From NCBI GenBank assembly GCA_013178305.1, contig JABLXB010000001.1, positions 1 through 64,000 on the forward strand: 64,000 bases of DNA, in the 5' to 3' direction. The notes under the pieces are model-generated. The model was not told where the DNA came from, made no database searches, and saw only the letters and a program-made list of their open reading frames with translations. This DNA comes from Bacillota bacterium (GTDB taxonomy: Bacteria; Bacillota; Sulfobacillia; JABLXB01). Shown in pieces: positions 44,722-53,742 of the stretch (its first letter is position 1; every line of letters starts with the position of its first letter). The translations under genes and the position numbers were made by a program.

Positions 44722-44883
44722 ATGGCCAGGTACGTATGTCCCAGGTGCGGCAAGACTAGCACCCTTCCGGATTTCTGTTGCGGACTAGCGATGGCGACGA
44801 AAGGATCGTATGTGTGCAGGAGCTGCGGCTCGAGTTCGTCGAGCCCCCAGTCGTGTTGCGGCCAGCAGATGACCCAGGTGTAG
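44722..44883 (+). CDS. Tiny double zinc-ribbon protein
   Basis: The 53-residue protein begins MARYVCPRCGKTSTLPDFCC and continues with CRSCGSSSSSPQSCCGQQ. It has two CxxC knuckles and two CC/CCG pairs, so it likely binds one or two zinc ions. The frame is open from 44617, but ATG 44722 has GGGGGTGAGG upstream. Function unknown; such proteins may be rubrerythrin- or rubredoxin-like metal chaperones, but this is not shown. Confidence 0.7.
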   Translation: MARYVCPRCGKTSTLPDFCCGLAMATKGSYVCRSCGSSSSSPQSCCGQQMTQV

Positions 44884-45021
44884 CAGGATGGCGACACGGG
44901 CGCAATTACAGTTCGTGATATGTCCTGGACTTCAGACGCGAGCGCACCGTCAGCGGATCGCCGGGGCGCTCGCTTTGTTGTACTACCTGCAATTGTAGCG
45001 GAGTCGCCACCGATACGTGAA

Positions 45022-45939
45022 CTACGCGCTCGCGCGGGTTTGCGGGCTCTGCCGTGGTGTGGTCCCCCTCGCGATCACGACCCCTGTGAAGACCAGCACG
45101 GCCCCGGCGATCTGCGCACGCGAGACAATCTCGCCGAGGATCAGTGGCGCCACCACCATGGATACCGTGGGAACCAGGAAATGAAACAGCGTCGTCTTGA
45201 GCGGACCGGAGTCCCGTATGCCCTGGTACCACAGCGTGAACGAGATGACGGTTCCGCAGGCCACGACGTAGGCGAACTGCAGCCAGGTCGCGGGGGCGAG
45301 CCCGGCAAGCGCCGAGAAGTCGCCGTGGACCAGTCCGAACGGGACAAGGACCGGGAGCCCTCCCGCCATAGCGAGCGCTGTGAGCTTCAGTGGGGAGTAG
45401 CACCCGAGCAACGGTTTAGCCGTAACCGAGTAAAACGCGCTCAGGAACGCGCTGGTGAAGACCAGCAGGTTACCTGAAAGACTGCCGGACTTGGGGTCAA
45501 ACCTGCCGGCCGGCGAAGCGGCGACGATCGCATACACCCCGGCGAACGCAAGGGCTGTTCCCACAAACCGGCGCGGAGCTGGGCGCTCGATTCGCAGCAA
45601 CGCCGAGTACAGTCCCGCAATAATCGGGGAGGTAGCGATGAGGACCGCGGCATTCGACGCGGTCGTCCTGTGTATGCCGTATGTCCACAGGATGTTGAAG
45701 ATGCCCACCCCGGCGATTCCGAGCGCCAGCACCGGCGCCAGGTGCCTGCGTTCTACGATGAGGGTCTCGCCCCTGAGCTTCAACCACACCGCCATGACGC
45801 AGGTGGAGATGGCGAAGCGCAACAGGAGGAACTGGGGCTCCGGCATCGATTTGAGGACCAGCTTCACGGTGGAATAATTGACCCCCCAGAGAAGGGCGGC
45901 GGCGACTGCCGCAGTCTCACCCTTCAACACGGAGCCCAT
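45022..45939 (-). CDS. EamA/DMT-family transporter (second copy)
   Basis: The 305-residue protein has ten membrane helices in two EamA halves: AALLWGVNYSTVKLVLKSMP, GVGIFNILWTYGIHRTTASN, and SFTLWYQGIRDSGPLKTTLF. It is distinct in sequence from the copy at 29575-30501. Substrate unknown. GTG 45951 is the longest start, but ATG 45939 with GGAGGTGAGG upstream is more likely. A stem-rich gap of about 125 bases lies between it and the AhpD-like gene. Confidence 0.88.
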   Translation of the reverse strand: MGSVLKGETAAVAAALLWGVNYSTVKLVLKSMPEPQFLLLRFAISTCVMAVWLKLRGETLIVERRHLAPVLALGIAGVGIFNILWTYGIHRTTASNAAVLIATSPIIAGLYSALLRIERPAPRRFVGTALAFAGVYAIVAASPAGRFDPKSGSLSGNLLVFTSAFLSAFYSVTAKPLLGCYSPLKLTALAMAGGLPVLVPFGLVHGDFSALAGLAPATWLQFAYVVACGTVISFTLWYQGIRDSGPLKTTLFHFLVPTVSMVVAPLILGEIVSRAQIAGAVLVFTGVVIARGTTPRQSPQTRASA

Positions 45940-46063
45940 TGCGAACCTCACCTCCGACGGGTCTCGCCCTCGGGCGGATGAGCCCCTGCCGGACGAAGCC
46001 GGTTGCAGGGGCGTGCCTTCACGGGCGGGATAAAGTCAGCCCGAGAAGGCAATGCATAATCGA

Positions 46064-46402
46064 CTACCTGTCCTCCCAGCGTTCCAGGACTTTCAGGGCA
46101 AACCTCGCGACCACCTGGGTTACGGCTCCCCCCATGGCGACCGCACATGCCAGTGTCTCAAGCACGTCTTCCCTCGTGGCCCCGGCCGCCATGGCTGCGT
46201 CGACGTGAAACTGGACACACGGATAGCACTTGACGTTCAATGACACCGCCAACCCCATGAGTTCCTTGTACTTCCTGGGAATGGCCCCGTCCTTGAATGC
46301 GGTGACTTCAAGGTCTTCGAGGTCTTTGAACAGCCGGCCCGATTCGAATAGCTTGCGGTCGTACGTCGCGCGGTCCCTCTTGATCTCCTCAATGTCCCAC
46401 AT
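46064..46402 (-). CDS. Carboxymuconolactone decarboxylase-family protein (AhpD-like)
   Basis: The 112-residue protein has the AhpD-type motif within LNVKCYPCVQFHVDAAMAAG (CxxC followed by xxxH), preceded by ELMGLAVS and followed by EDVLETLACAVAMGG. Such proteins act as peroxide-defence or thiol-disulfide proteins; true decarboxylase activity is unlikely with this motif. The frame is open to 46438, but ATG 46402 has GAGGTG eight bases upstream. It may share a transcript with the EamA gene. Confidence 0.88.
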   Translation of the reverse strand: MWDIEEIKRDRATYDRKLFESGRLFKDLEDLEVTAFKDGAIPRKYKELMGLAVSLNVKCYPCVQFHVDAAMAAGATREDVLETLACAVAMGGAVTQVVARFALKVLERWEDR

Positions 46403-46571
46403 GCAGGCGTCACCTCTTTCAAGATCCATCACTGCCAAAATAATAGACCGGCTTCAACAAAATGTCAATGTCTCAACATGTCGTACGATGACACTGCCCC
46501 GGGAGTTTTGACAGGCAATTCCCGGACAAGTATGCTTGGATTCAGGACTACCGGGAAGCGAGGGAGTGCGC

Positions 46572-47273
46572 GTGACGGCACAAGCCGGCAAGGACCCGGA
46601 CTCTGCTCCTGCAGTGCTGCCGGTCCTCAAAGCAATCGTGAGGTGCTTCGGGCCTTCGAGCGAGGCGTCGCTCGTCCGCTTGGAGGAAGATGGCCGGGCG
46701 GTCGTCCTGGCGATTGAGAACGGAAGCGTTACCGGAAGGCGCAAGGGCGACGAAGCGGGGGCTTATGCCCCGTCCCTCTGTGCCGACCTGCCTGCCGGCG
46801 AACCGGTCACCCGGGTCGTGACCGGCACGACCGGACGGAGGTTCAAGTGCACGTCGGCCAGGATCGGACCGGGACTTGCAATTTCGATCGTCATAGAAAC
46901 CACTGTACTGGAGTTCATGTCCGGGTTTCTCCAGGGCCTGCTTGACACACCACCTTCGGACTGGGCAGCCCGGCCTGCAGCCGGACCCGAGCGGGACGCC
47001 GGACAGCCGCTTTTCGACCTCAGGAAGGCCCTCACCTCGATGCTTAGAGAGGCCGAAACAAGCGTGGGCCGGCCTGTCACGCTGATGACCAGGGAGGACA
47101 AGCTCAGAGTGATTGGGGAACTGGACAGGCGCGGGGTTTTCCTCCTTCGGAACTCCGTTGAGGACGTCGCGAGGGCGCTGCAGATATCGAGGTTTACCGT
47201 CTACAACTACCTTGACAGCGTCAGGCAGTCGGCGGAGGGGGGCACACAGAATGGCGGGGGAACCGATGCGTAG
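46572..47273 (+). CDS. YheO-like PAS/HTH transcriptional regulator
   Basis: The 233-residue protein has an N-terminal YheO-type PAS domain (LPVLKAIVRCFGPSSEASLV near the start, GPGLAISIVIETTVLEFMSG later) and a C-terminal DNA-binding part (KLRVIGELDRRGVFLLRNSV, EDVARALQISRFTVYNYLDS). This layout is typical of YheO/DauR-like regulators of amino-acid genes. GTG 46572 with GAGGGAG upstream is the likely start. It overlaps the homoserine dehydrogenase gene by 23 bases, so it probably regulates that gene. Confidence 0.85.
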   Translation: MTAQAGKDPDSAPAVLPVLKAIVRCFGPSSEASLVRLEEDGRAVVLAIENGSVTGRRKGDEAGAYAPSLCADLPAGEPVTRVVTGTTGRRFKCTSARIGPGLAISIVIETTVLEFMSGFLQGLLDTPPSDWAARPAAGPERDAGQPLFDLRKALTSMLREAETSVGRPVTLMTREDKLRVIGELDRRGVFLLRNSVEDVARALQISRFTVYNYLDSVRQSAEGGTQNGGGTDA

Positions 47274-48576
47274 GTTCGGTGCGGAACAGGGTGGAACCGC
47301 GGTGGCGGTTTCTTTGCTCGGGTTCGGGGGCGTGGGCCAGGAAATATACCGCCAGATTGTATCCAGTGAACGCGAACTCCTGGCGATGTGCAGATGTCCC
47401 GTCTTCGTGCACCGGATTCTTGTCAAAGACGACGTTGAAGCATCGTCGGCCAGGACGGCAGTAGCAGACCCGGCGTCCGTTACCACTGACTTCGAAGAGA
47501 CCCTCAAGGCATCCATACTGGTGGAGGCAATCGGTGGCGTCGAACCGGCCTATTCTTATGTAATGACGGGCATCGAGCGCGGTTGCTCGATTGTGACCGT
47601 TAACAAGGACCTGATGGGCGTGTATGGGCCGGCCATTCTGCGGGCGGCGCTGGAGCGGAAGGTCGTGGTCGACTACGAGGCGACGGTCGGGGGCGCGGTA
47701 CCGGTACTCGGTCCAATCCGAGAGCACCTTGCACCCGCAGGCATATACCAGGTTACAGGCGTCTTCAGCGGAACGTGCAACAACCTTCTGACCCAGATGA
47801 AAGACAGGCTGCTCTCGTTGCGAGAAGGGCTCGACGCCAGCAAGAAGGCCGGCGCTACCGAACCCGACCCGAGGAGAGACACGAGCGGGCGCGATTCCGC
47901 TGCGAAGATTGCGCTCACCCTGACCGAGGCCTTCGGGTTCTGGTTCGAGCCTTCCGAAGTCGCGACCGAGGGTGTGGAGGGTGTGAGCCTGGTCGACATG
48001 GCCTTCGCCCTCGAGGCGCGCCACTGCATAAAGCTGATCGGACTTGCGCGCCGCCTGCACGGGTCCCAGTTCTGGGCAGCAGTCTTCCCGGCAATGGTCC
48101 CCGCGGACAGCCTGCTCGGCCGGGTGGAGGGGCACGATGGAGCGGTCGTGGTCAGCGGCGAGGGCTTCGGACGCGTCGTACTGCAGGGGACCGCGGCAGG
48201 CCCGCGTGCGGTGGCGGCCAAGGTCATCGCAGGCATCGCAAGAATAGCCCGGAGGGCCGGTTGCGAACCCGACTACCGAGTCCCGTCCGGGACTGCGGCT
48301 CTGACCCGGACGGAACCGACCATGCCCCACTACGCCCGATTACGTGGGGACGCCTTGCCGTCACCGCGCCTCGCCGACCTCGTGCTTTCGGAGTTTGCCG
48401 GCCGGCGTCTCACCCCTACCTGGCACAGGTCCGAAACCAGCGACGGCGGCGTCGACCTCGCGGTGTTTCTTCCCCCATGCACCAGGGATGAACTGCATGG
48501 CGTTCTCCAGGCCCTGAAATCGGTCCACGGTATATCTACATGCGCGATCTACAGGGTTATCGACGACTCCGTGTGA
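47251..48576 (+). CDS. Homoserine dehydrogenase
   Basis: The 441-residue protein has an N-terminal Rossmann motif SLLGFGGVGQEIYRQI, VTVNKDLMGVYG, the substrate-binding part VFSGTCNNLLTQM, and the catalytic region GATEPDPRRDTSGRDSAAKI with the acidic residues and lysine of ThrA-type enzymes in place. It reduces aspartate semialdehyde to homoserine, for threonine and methionine synthesis. ATG 47251 has GGAGGGGGG eight bases upstream. Other threonine genes are not adjacent; coupling to a YheO-type regulator is unusual and may point to a specialised copy. Confidence 0.82.
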   Translation: MAGEPMRRFGAEQGGTAVAVSLLGFGGVGQEIYRQIVSSERELLAMCRCPVFVHRILVKDDVEASSARTAVADPASVTTDFEETLKASILVEAIGGVEPAYSYVMTGIERGCSIVTVNKDLMGVYGPAILRAALERKVVVDYEATVGGAVPVLGPIREHLAPAGIYQVTGVFSGTCNNLLTQMKDRLLSLREGLDASKKAGATEPDPRRDTSGRDSAAKIALTLTEAFGFWFEPSEVATEGVEGVSLVDMAFALEARHCIKLIGLARRLHGSQFWAAVFPAMVPADSLLGRVEGHDGAVVVSGEGFGRVVLQGTAAGPRAVAAKVIAGIARIARRAGCEPDYRVPSGTAALTRTEPTMPHYARLRGDALPSPRLADLVLSEFAGRRLTPTWHRSETSDGGVDLAVFLPPCTRDELHGVLQALKSVHGISTCAIYRVIDDSV

Positions 48577-48638
48577 TGCCGGGCTCTCGCAGCCCGGCCT
48601 CGCCGAGTATCCCCGGGCCCAAGCCGCCCACGAAAAGC

Positions 48639-48662
48639 CCCCGCCGTAGTGCAGTGGCGGGG
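48639..48662 (-). terminator. Terminator shared by the convergent hom-like and liv operons
   Basis: CCCCGCC (48639-48645) and GGCGGGG (48656-48662) form a 7-bp GC stem with a 10-base loop. On the minus strand GCTTTTCG follows, fitting termination of the liv operon. Confidence 0.6.
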
Positions 48663-48704
48663 AGCGATGAACACAATTGGCCATACTCCGCTCCGAGGCG
48701 GCGG

Positions 48705-49409
48705 CTACTCGCCCAGGTAGGCCTTCTTCACGTGCGGGTCTTCCCTGAGCTCGCACGCCAAACCTTCGAGCGTAATACGCCCCGTCTCCAGGACGTACGC
48801 CCTGCTGGCGATGGACAACGCCATGTGCGCGTTCTGCTCGACGAGCATCACCGTGACACCTTCCCGGTTGAGCTCCTTTATGATGTCGAATATCTCGCGT
48901 ACCAGCAGGGGCGCGAGGCCCATCGACGGCTCGTCCAGAAGGAGGATTTTCGGCTTCGTCATGAGCCCTCTGCCGATGGAGAGCATCTGCTGTTCGCCGC
49001 CCGAGAGCGTCCCCGCAAGCTGGTTCCTGCGCTCGAGGAGTCTCGGGAACCGCTTGAATACCTTCTCCATGTCTTCGCGGACGCCATCCTTGTCGTTTCT
49101 CGGATACGCCCCGAGTTCGAGGTTCTCGAACACCGACATGTTGGCGAACACGCGTCGCCCCTCGGGGACATGAGATATCCCGCCCTCCGCGATCTTGTGC
49201 GCGGGCATCTCTTTTATCGACTTCCCCTGGAAGAGGATGTCCCCCGACTTCGGCCGGAGAAGGCCGGATATGGTCTTAAGGCAGGTGCTCTTGCCGGCGC
49301 CGTTGGCGCCTATCAGCGTGACGATCTCCCCCTCGTTGACCTTGACCGACACGCCCTTCAGCGCGTGAATCGCGCCGTAGAAGACGTCCAGGCTCTTAAT
49401 CTCCAGCAT
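48705..49409 (-). CDS. livF: Branched-chain amino acid ABC transporter ATPase LivF
   Basis: The 234-residue ATPase has Walker A GANGAGKST, the signature LSGGEQQML, Walker B LLLDEPSMGLAPLL and the LivF-type end CELREDPHVKKAYLGE. It energises uptake together with LivG, LivM, LivH and the binding protein. ATG 49409 has GGAGG six bases upstream and is preferred over 49439. It overlaps the livG stop by 14 bases. Last gene of the liv operon. Confidence 0.95.
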   Translation of the reverse strand: MLEIKSLDVFYGAIHALKGVSVKVNEGEIVTLIGANGAGKSTCLKTISGLLRPKSGDILFQGKSIKEMPAHKIAEGGISHVPEGRRVFANMSVFENLELGAYPRNDKDGVREDMEKVFKRFPRLLERRNQLAGTLSGGEQQMLSIGRGLMTKPKILLLDEPSMGLAPLLVREIFDIIKELNREGVTVMLVEQNAHMALSIASRAYVLETGRITLEGLACELREDPHVKKAYLGE

Positions 49410-50175
49410 CGCGGACCTCCTCCCCGAGATACGCCTCAATTACCCTGGGGTTCCGCTTGATCTCGCCGGGAGATCCTTCCGCGATCGTGACACCGTAGTC
49501 AAGGACGGTGATCCGCTGGCATACCCCCATGACGACCTCCATGTGGTGCTCGATGAGGAGGATCGTCAGGTTGAACTCCTTGTTGATCCACTTGATCAGG
49601 CTCATGAGCTCCTGGCTTTCCTGTGGGTTCATGCCGGCCGCAGGCTCGTCGAGCAGCAGGACCTTCGGATTGGTGGCCAGGGCCCGCGCTATCTCCAGGC
49701 GGCGCTGTTCGCCATACGGCAGGCCCGACGCAATCGCGTCCTTGCGGTCATCCAGTCTGAATACGCTCAGAAGTTCAATTGCCCGGTCGGCTATCCGCTT
49801 CTCTTCAGCATAATACCTCGGCAGGCGGAACACCGCCTCCGCAACGCTGCACCTGGCCCCGAGGTGGAGAGCGATGCGGACGTTGTCCAGTACCGAAAGG
49901 CCCTTGAAGAGCCTGATATTCTGGAAAGTCCTCGAAAGGCCCAGCGAGGTGATCTGGTGCGGTTTCAACCCGATAAGGGACTTGTCTTCAAGCGCTACAC
50001 GGCCGGTGTCCGGCCTGTAGACCCCAGTCAGCATGTTGAACACCGTGGTCTTGCCGGCGCCGTTTGGGCCGATCAGGCCCTTCAGGTCTCCCGTCTCGAG
50101 AAAGAGGTTGAACCCCGCCACTGCCCTCAGGCCCCCGAAGTTGATCGTAAGGTCCCTGATCTCAAGTAACGCCAC
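49396..50175 (-). CDS. livG: Branched-chain amino acid ABC transporter ATPase LivG
   Basis: The 259-residue ATPase has Walker A GPNGAGKTT, LTGVYRPDTGRVALE, the LivG-specific SGLPYGEQRRLEIARALA signature and Walker B VLLLDEPAAGMNPQE. GTG 50175 has AGGAG eight bases upstream, better than ATG 50181 or the longer start at 50193. It overlaps the livM stop. Confidence 0.95.
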   Translation of the reverse strand: MALLEIRDLTINFGGLRAVAGFNLFLETGDLKGLIGPNGAGKTTVFNMLTGVYRPDTGRVALEDKSLIGLKPHQITSLGLSRTFQNIRLFKGLSVLDNVRIALHLGARCSVAEAVFRLPRYYAEEKRIADRAIELLSVFRLDDRKDAIASGLPYGEQRRLEIARALATNPKVLLLDEPAAGMNPQESQELMSLIKWINKEFNLTILLIEHHMEVVMGVCQRITVLDYGVTIAEGSPGEIKRNPRVIEAYLGEEVRDAGD

Positions 50176-51187
50176 GCTCATCACTCCTAACACTGGGCCG
50201 CTTTGACGGGGGCACCAGGAATCTGAAGATGCCGAGACTGAACTCCTTGCCTCCTAACAGGCCCTGGGGTCTGGTGAGCATTATGGCAACCAGACATGAC
50301 GCGTACACGAGCATCCTGAGTTCCATTACCCTCCTCAGGACCTCGTTAAACACCGTGAGGAACACGGCTGCGACCACGGAACCAGTCAGGCTCCCCATCC
50401 CGCCCACGACGACCATCACGATGTAGTCGACGGACTTGAGAAAGTCGTAAGACGACGGGTGTAGCATCTGCAGGAAGTGCCCGTGTAGCCCGCCGGCCAG
50501 ACCGGCAAAACCGGCGCCGATGCTGAAGGCCATGACCTTGTACCTGGTCGTGTCGACGCCCATCGCTTCGGCGGCAACCTCGTCTTCGCGGACGGAGATG
50601 CACGCCCGTCCGTGGGTCGACCAGATGAAGTTGGCTATGACCCACACCGAAATGGCCGCGAGGAGATAAGCCCAGGCGAACGAGGTGAACTTGGTGATCC
50701 CCATCACGCCGCGGGGCCCCTCGAGAAACTTCATCCCTATCTGGTCGGATGCTATTATGAGCATCCTGATTATCTCGCCGAATCCCAGGGTGGCGATGGC
50801 GAGGTAGTCACCCTTCAGCCGGAGGGTCGGTAGGCCCACCAGGACGCCGGCCATTGCGGCGGCGACAGCCCCGACAAGCAGAGCGGGTATGAACGATATC
50901 TGCGCGAACTTCGTCAGAGAGCCGGCGACATAGGCACCCACCGCCATGAAACCGGCATGCCCGAGGGAGAACTGCCCTGTGAAGCCGTTGATCAGGTTGA
51001 GGCTTGTTGCCAGTATGACGTTCATGCACGCAAGGGTAAGCACGTACATGTAGTAGTCGTTCCTACCGAACAGCGCAACGACGACCTTGTACATCACGGC
51101 GAGAGCGACGGCGGGCGCGACGAACGTGCGCAGGAAACCGGTCAGCATAGACGTGTTCCCATTCGAACTCCTCATGTTCGCGCTCAC
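50162..51187 (-). CDS. livM: Branched-chain amino acid ABC transporter permease LivM
   Basis: The 341-residue permease has about ten membrane helices with NLINGFTGQFSLGHAGFMAV near residue 62, LGFGEIIRMLIIA near 134, and the late VVVGGMGSLTGSVVAAVFLT. The C-terminal end LTRPQGLLGGKE is typical. The start is GTG 51187, immediately after the livH stop; its ribosome site is weak, and ATG 51148 is a shorter alternative. Confidence 0.93.
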   Translation of the reverse strand: MSANMRSSNGNTSMLTGFLRTFVAPAVALAVMYKVVVALFGRNDYYMYVLTLACMNVILATSLNLINGFTGQFSLGHAGFMAVGAYVAGSLTKFAQISFIPALLVGAVAAAMAGVLVGLPTLRLKGDYLAIATLGFGEIIRMLIIASDQIGMKFLEGPRGVMGITKFTSFAWAYLLAAISVWVIANFIWSTHGRACISVREDEVAAEAMGVDTTRYKVMAFSIGAGFAGLAGGLHGHFLQMLHPSSYDFLKSVDYIVMVVVGGMGSLTGSVVAAVFLTVFNEVLRRVMELRMLVYASCLVAIMLTRPQGLLGGKEFSLGIFRFLVPPSKRPSVRSDERGVT

Positions 51188-52063
51188 CTACACTTTCTCG
51201 CTGGCGTACTTGCCAAGCAGGCCAGAGGGCTTGACCAGTAGTACAATGATGAGAATGACGAATGCGACGGCATCTTTGAACGCCGAGTTAATGAAGTGAA
51301 TGGCCATGACCTCAGCCAACCCCATGAACAGCCCGCCGAGCGCGGCGCCGGGGATGATCCCGATGCCGCCAAGAACCGCAGACACAAACGCTTTCAGGCC
51401 GGCCATCACTCCCATGTATGGGTCGATCCTGGGGTACGCGACGCCTACCAGCACGCCGGCCGCCGCGGCTAGAGACGACCCGATGGCGAACGTTATCGTT
51501 ATGATCCTGTCCACGTCAATCCCCATGAGCCTGGCACAATCCTTGTCGAACGAGACGGCCCTCATCGCCTTGCCGGGCTTTGTCTTGAGGACGACGTATT
51601 GCAGGATCACAACGAGCGCCGCGGCAACGAGCGGGACGAAAACCTGGACGTTTGAAAATGTGACCCCACCGATTTCGTAGGGCACCCTCGTTATCAGGTC
51701 GGGGAACGGCAGGAAGTTCGGGCTAACGAATTTCCTGACGGCGTTCTCAAGGAATATGGAGACGCCTATCGCCGTGGTGAGCAGCGCGATCCTCGGGGCG
51801 TTCCGGAGCGGTTTGTAGGCGATCTTCTCGATGGTCACGCCCGCCAGGGCTGAACCCGCCATAGCTAAGATAAGTGCGGGGACAAAATGCGGACCCATCC
51901 AGTTCGCCACTTTGTAGCCGATGTAAGCGCCGATCATGTATATGTCGCCGTGGGCGAAGTTGATGAGCCTGACGATCCCGTAGACCATGGTGTAACCGAG
52001 GGCTATTAACGCGTAGATGCATCCCAGGGAGACACCGTTTATAAGCTGCTGGACAAACTCCAC
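51188..52063 (-). CDS. livH: Branched-chain amino acid ABC transporter permease LivH
   Basis: The 291-residue permease begins VEFVQQLINGVSLGCIYALI and has GYTMVYGIVRLINFAHGDIY near residue 25, and SFDKDCARLMGIDVDRIITI near 175, which is the cytoplasmic loop that meets the ATPases. The end reads LLVKPSGLLGKYASEKV. GTG 52063 has GAGG eight bases upstream; the longer GTG 52099 is less likely. Confidence 0.93.
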   Translation of the reverse strand: MEFVQQLINGVSLGCIYALIALGYTMVYGIVRLINFAHGDIYMIGAYIGYKVANWMGPHFVPALILAMAGSALAGVTIEKIAYKPLRNAPRIALLTTAIGVSIFLENAVRKFVSPNFLPFPDLITRVPYEIGGVTFSNVQVFVPLVAAALVVILQYVVLKTKPGKAMRAVSFDKDCARLMGIDVDRIITITFAIGSSLAAAAGVLVGVAYPRIDPYMGVMAGLKAFVSAVLGGIGIIPGAALGGLFMGLAEVMAIHFINSAFKDAVAFVILIIVLLVKPSGLLGKYASEKV

Positions 52064-52106
52064 CAAGTCGTCCTCACTCCCGGGAGTAACTTCACACACA
52101 GAGGGG

Positions 52107-52122
52107 GGCCCCCACGGGGGCC
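52107..52122 (-). terminator. GC hairpin between livK and livH
   Basis: GGCCCCC and GGGGGCC (52107-52113 and 52116-52122) form a tight stem in the gap between the binding-protein gene and livH. No U run follows. Such hairpins often keep the binding-protein mRNA more abundant than the permease mRNA. Confidence 0.5.
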
Positions 52123-52155
52123 ACCCCCACTGTTACGGACGTTATCGGGCCGGTC

Positions 52156-53367
52156 TTACGGATTGACCAGCGCCTCGAATGCGAACTTGCCGTCCTTTAC
52201 CTTCAGAACCACGGCGCTCTTGATCGGGTTGCGCGTCGCCGGGTCGATGGTGATGTTGCCGGACACCGCCTTGAAGTCCTTCGTCGAGTTGATGGCGTCC
52301 TTGATCGCGGTGCCGTCAAGCTTGCCGGCCCTCTTGATGGCATCCGCCAGGATTATGGTCGCATCATAAGCGAGAGCCGCCAGGGCGTCTGGAGTGGACT
52401 TGTAGTCCTTCTCATACGCCTCGCGGAAGGCGACTGCCTCAGGGTTCTTGGCGTCAGGCGAGTAGTGGTTGGAGAAGAAGCCACCTTCGATCGACTTGCC
52501 GCCGATCTTCGTCAGGTCGGCGCTGTCCCAGCCGTCGCCGCCGAGGAACACGGACTTGATGCCCATTTCCCTGGCCTGCTTGGTGATGAGGCCGACTGTG
52601 TTGTAGTAGTCGGAAAGGAACAGGACCTCGGGGTTCTTCGCCTTGATCTTGGTCAGCTGGGGCTTGAAGTCCTGGTCGCCGACGTTGTACGTCTGGTACT
52701 CGACGACCTTGCCGCCGAGCTTCTCGAAGTTGGCTTTAAAGGACTCCGCGAGTCCCTTCGTATAGTCGTTGGTCACGTCAAAGAGGCACGCCGCCGATTT
52801 GGCCTTCAGGTTCTCCCACGCGAACTTCGCCATGACGGCGCCCTGGAACGGGTCGATGAAGCACGCCCTGGTGATGTACTCGCCGACCTGTGTGACTTTC
52901 TCGTTGGTCGAGGTTGGGCTTATCAAGGGGACCTTGTTGGAGTTGGCGATGGGCGCGCCGGCCAGAGTGCACTTGGAAGCGACCGAACCAATAATGGCCA
53001 CTACCTTGTCCTGGGTGATGAGCTTCTGCACGGCCGCCGCAGTCTCGGTCGGCTGGTTCTTGTCGTCCTCGACCTTCAGGACGATCTTCTTGCCGAGGAT
53101 ACCGCCCTTCTCGTTGATCTGCTTGGCAGCGAGTTCGGCACCCTGCTTGGTGCTCACACCGAAGGTGGAAACGTCACCGGTCATCGGCGCGACAACGCCT
53201 ATCTTAATCTCGGTGGGCTCCGCAGGCTTCGGGGGCTCAGCGGGCTTCGCCGGCTCGGCCGGCTTCGCGGGCTCAGCGGGCTTCGCCGGCTGTCCGACGC
53301 AGCCCGCCACGAGCGTCATCACGAGCGCCGTAGCGACCAGGACTGCGAACCACTTTGCCTTCATCAT
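52156..53367 (-). CDS. livK: Branched-chain amino acid ABC transporter substrate-binding lipoprotein
   Basis: The 403-residue protein has a lipoprotein signal (FAVLVATALVMTLVAGC with the lipobox cysteine) followed by a flexible PAKPAE repeat linker. The periplasmic-type Leu/Ile/Val-binding fold then starts at KIGVVAPMTGDVSTFG and includes GGILGKKIVLKVEDDKNQPT and IIGSVASKCTLAGAPIANSN. Ligand residues cannot be assigned. ATG 53367 has GAGGGG upstream; a TTG just before it is ignored. First gene of the liv operon. Confidence 0.95.
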   Translation of the reverse strand: MMKAKWFAVLVATALVMTLVAGCVGQPAKPAEPAKPAEPAKPAEPPKPAEPTEIKIGVVAPMTGDVSTFGVSTKQGAELAAKQINEKGGILGKKIVLKVEDDKNQPTETAAAVQKLITQDKVVAIIGSVASKCTLAGAPIANSNKVPLISPTSTNEKVTQVGEYITRACFIDPFQGAVMAKFAWENLKAKSAACLFDVTNDYTKGLAESFKANFEKLGGKVVEYQTYNVGDQDFKPQLTKIKAKNPEVLFLSDYYNTVGLITKQAREMGIKSVFLGGDGWDSADLTKIGGKSIEGGFFSNHYSPDAKNPEAVAFREAYEKDYKSTPDALAALAYDATIILADAIKRAGKLDGTAIKDAINSTKDFKAVSGNITIDPATRNPIKSAVVLKVKDGKFAFEALVNP

Positions 53368-53742
53368 CAATTCTCTACCCCTCTCTTTCTTTTTCCATGC
53401 CCCACATCATGGGCAAACCTTTCCGACCCCGAAAACATCCTGCACAATCCGTTCCCCTCGAGCCGCGATCCCCCCTTTCCAGGCCCATCAGCCCACTGGA
53501 CGAAAAGCGTACGTTACCGCGCCGGCAGTGCTGGAGTATTTGTCTGGAACCGGGGCCTTGGCTCAGTCAGTTTCTATACAAATGCGCAATACTCCTTCCG
53601 TTCAGGCGGGTTTTACGTAAGAAAGTAATATGCAGGAGACCCCTGGCGGGGCTCCGCCGCGCGTCCCTGTCATGTTTGCGAGAGGACGAGACGGGAACGC
53701 TGTTGAAAGAATCGCTAATGCCTGCAAAGGGAGATGCGTGCG
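53368..53742. other. Divergent intergenic region livK / SagB-like gene
   Basis: No gene is evident in these 375 bases. The liv promoter should lie here on the minus strand, but I see no clear consensus. A small GGCGG/CCGCC hairpin lies near 53646-53660. Nothing else can be assigned. Confidence 0.4.

Noticed and set aside
45940-46063. Riboswitch upstream of the EamA gene
   Set aside because: There are strong stems (for example GCCCCTGC with GCAGGGGC), but the sequence does not match any riboswitch consensus I know.
47221-48330. Antisense frame of 369 codons over the homoserine dehydrogenase gene
   Set aside because: The plus strand has clear catalytic motifs and a strong ribosome site; the antisense product has no recognisable domain.
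53215-53295. Repeats in the livK start region as a possible repeat array
   Set aside because: They encode the PAKPAE linker of the lipoprotein, a normal coding repeat. No CRISPR-like array was seen anywhere in the window.
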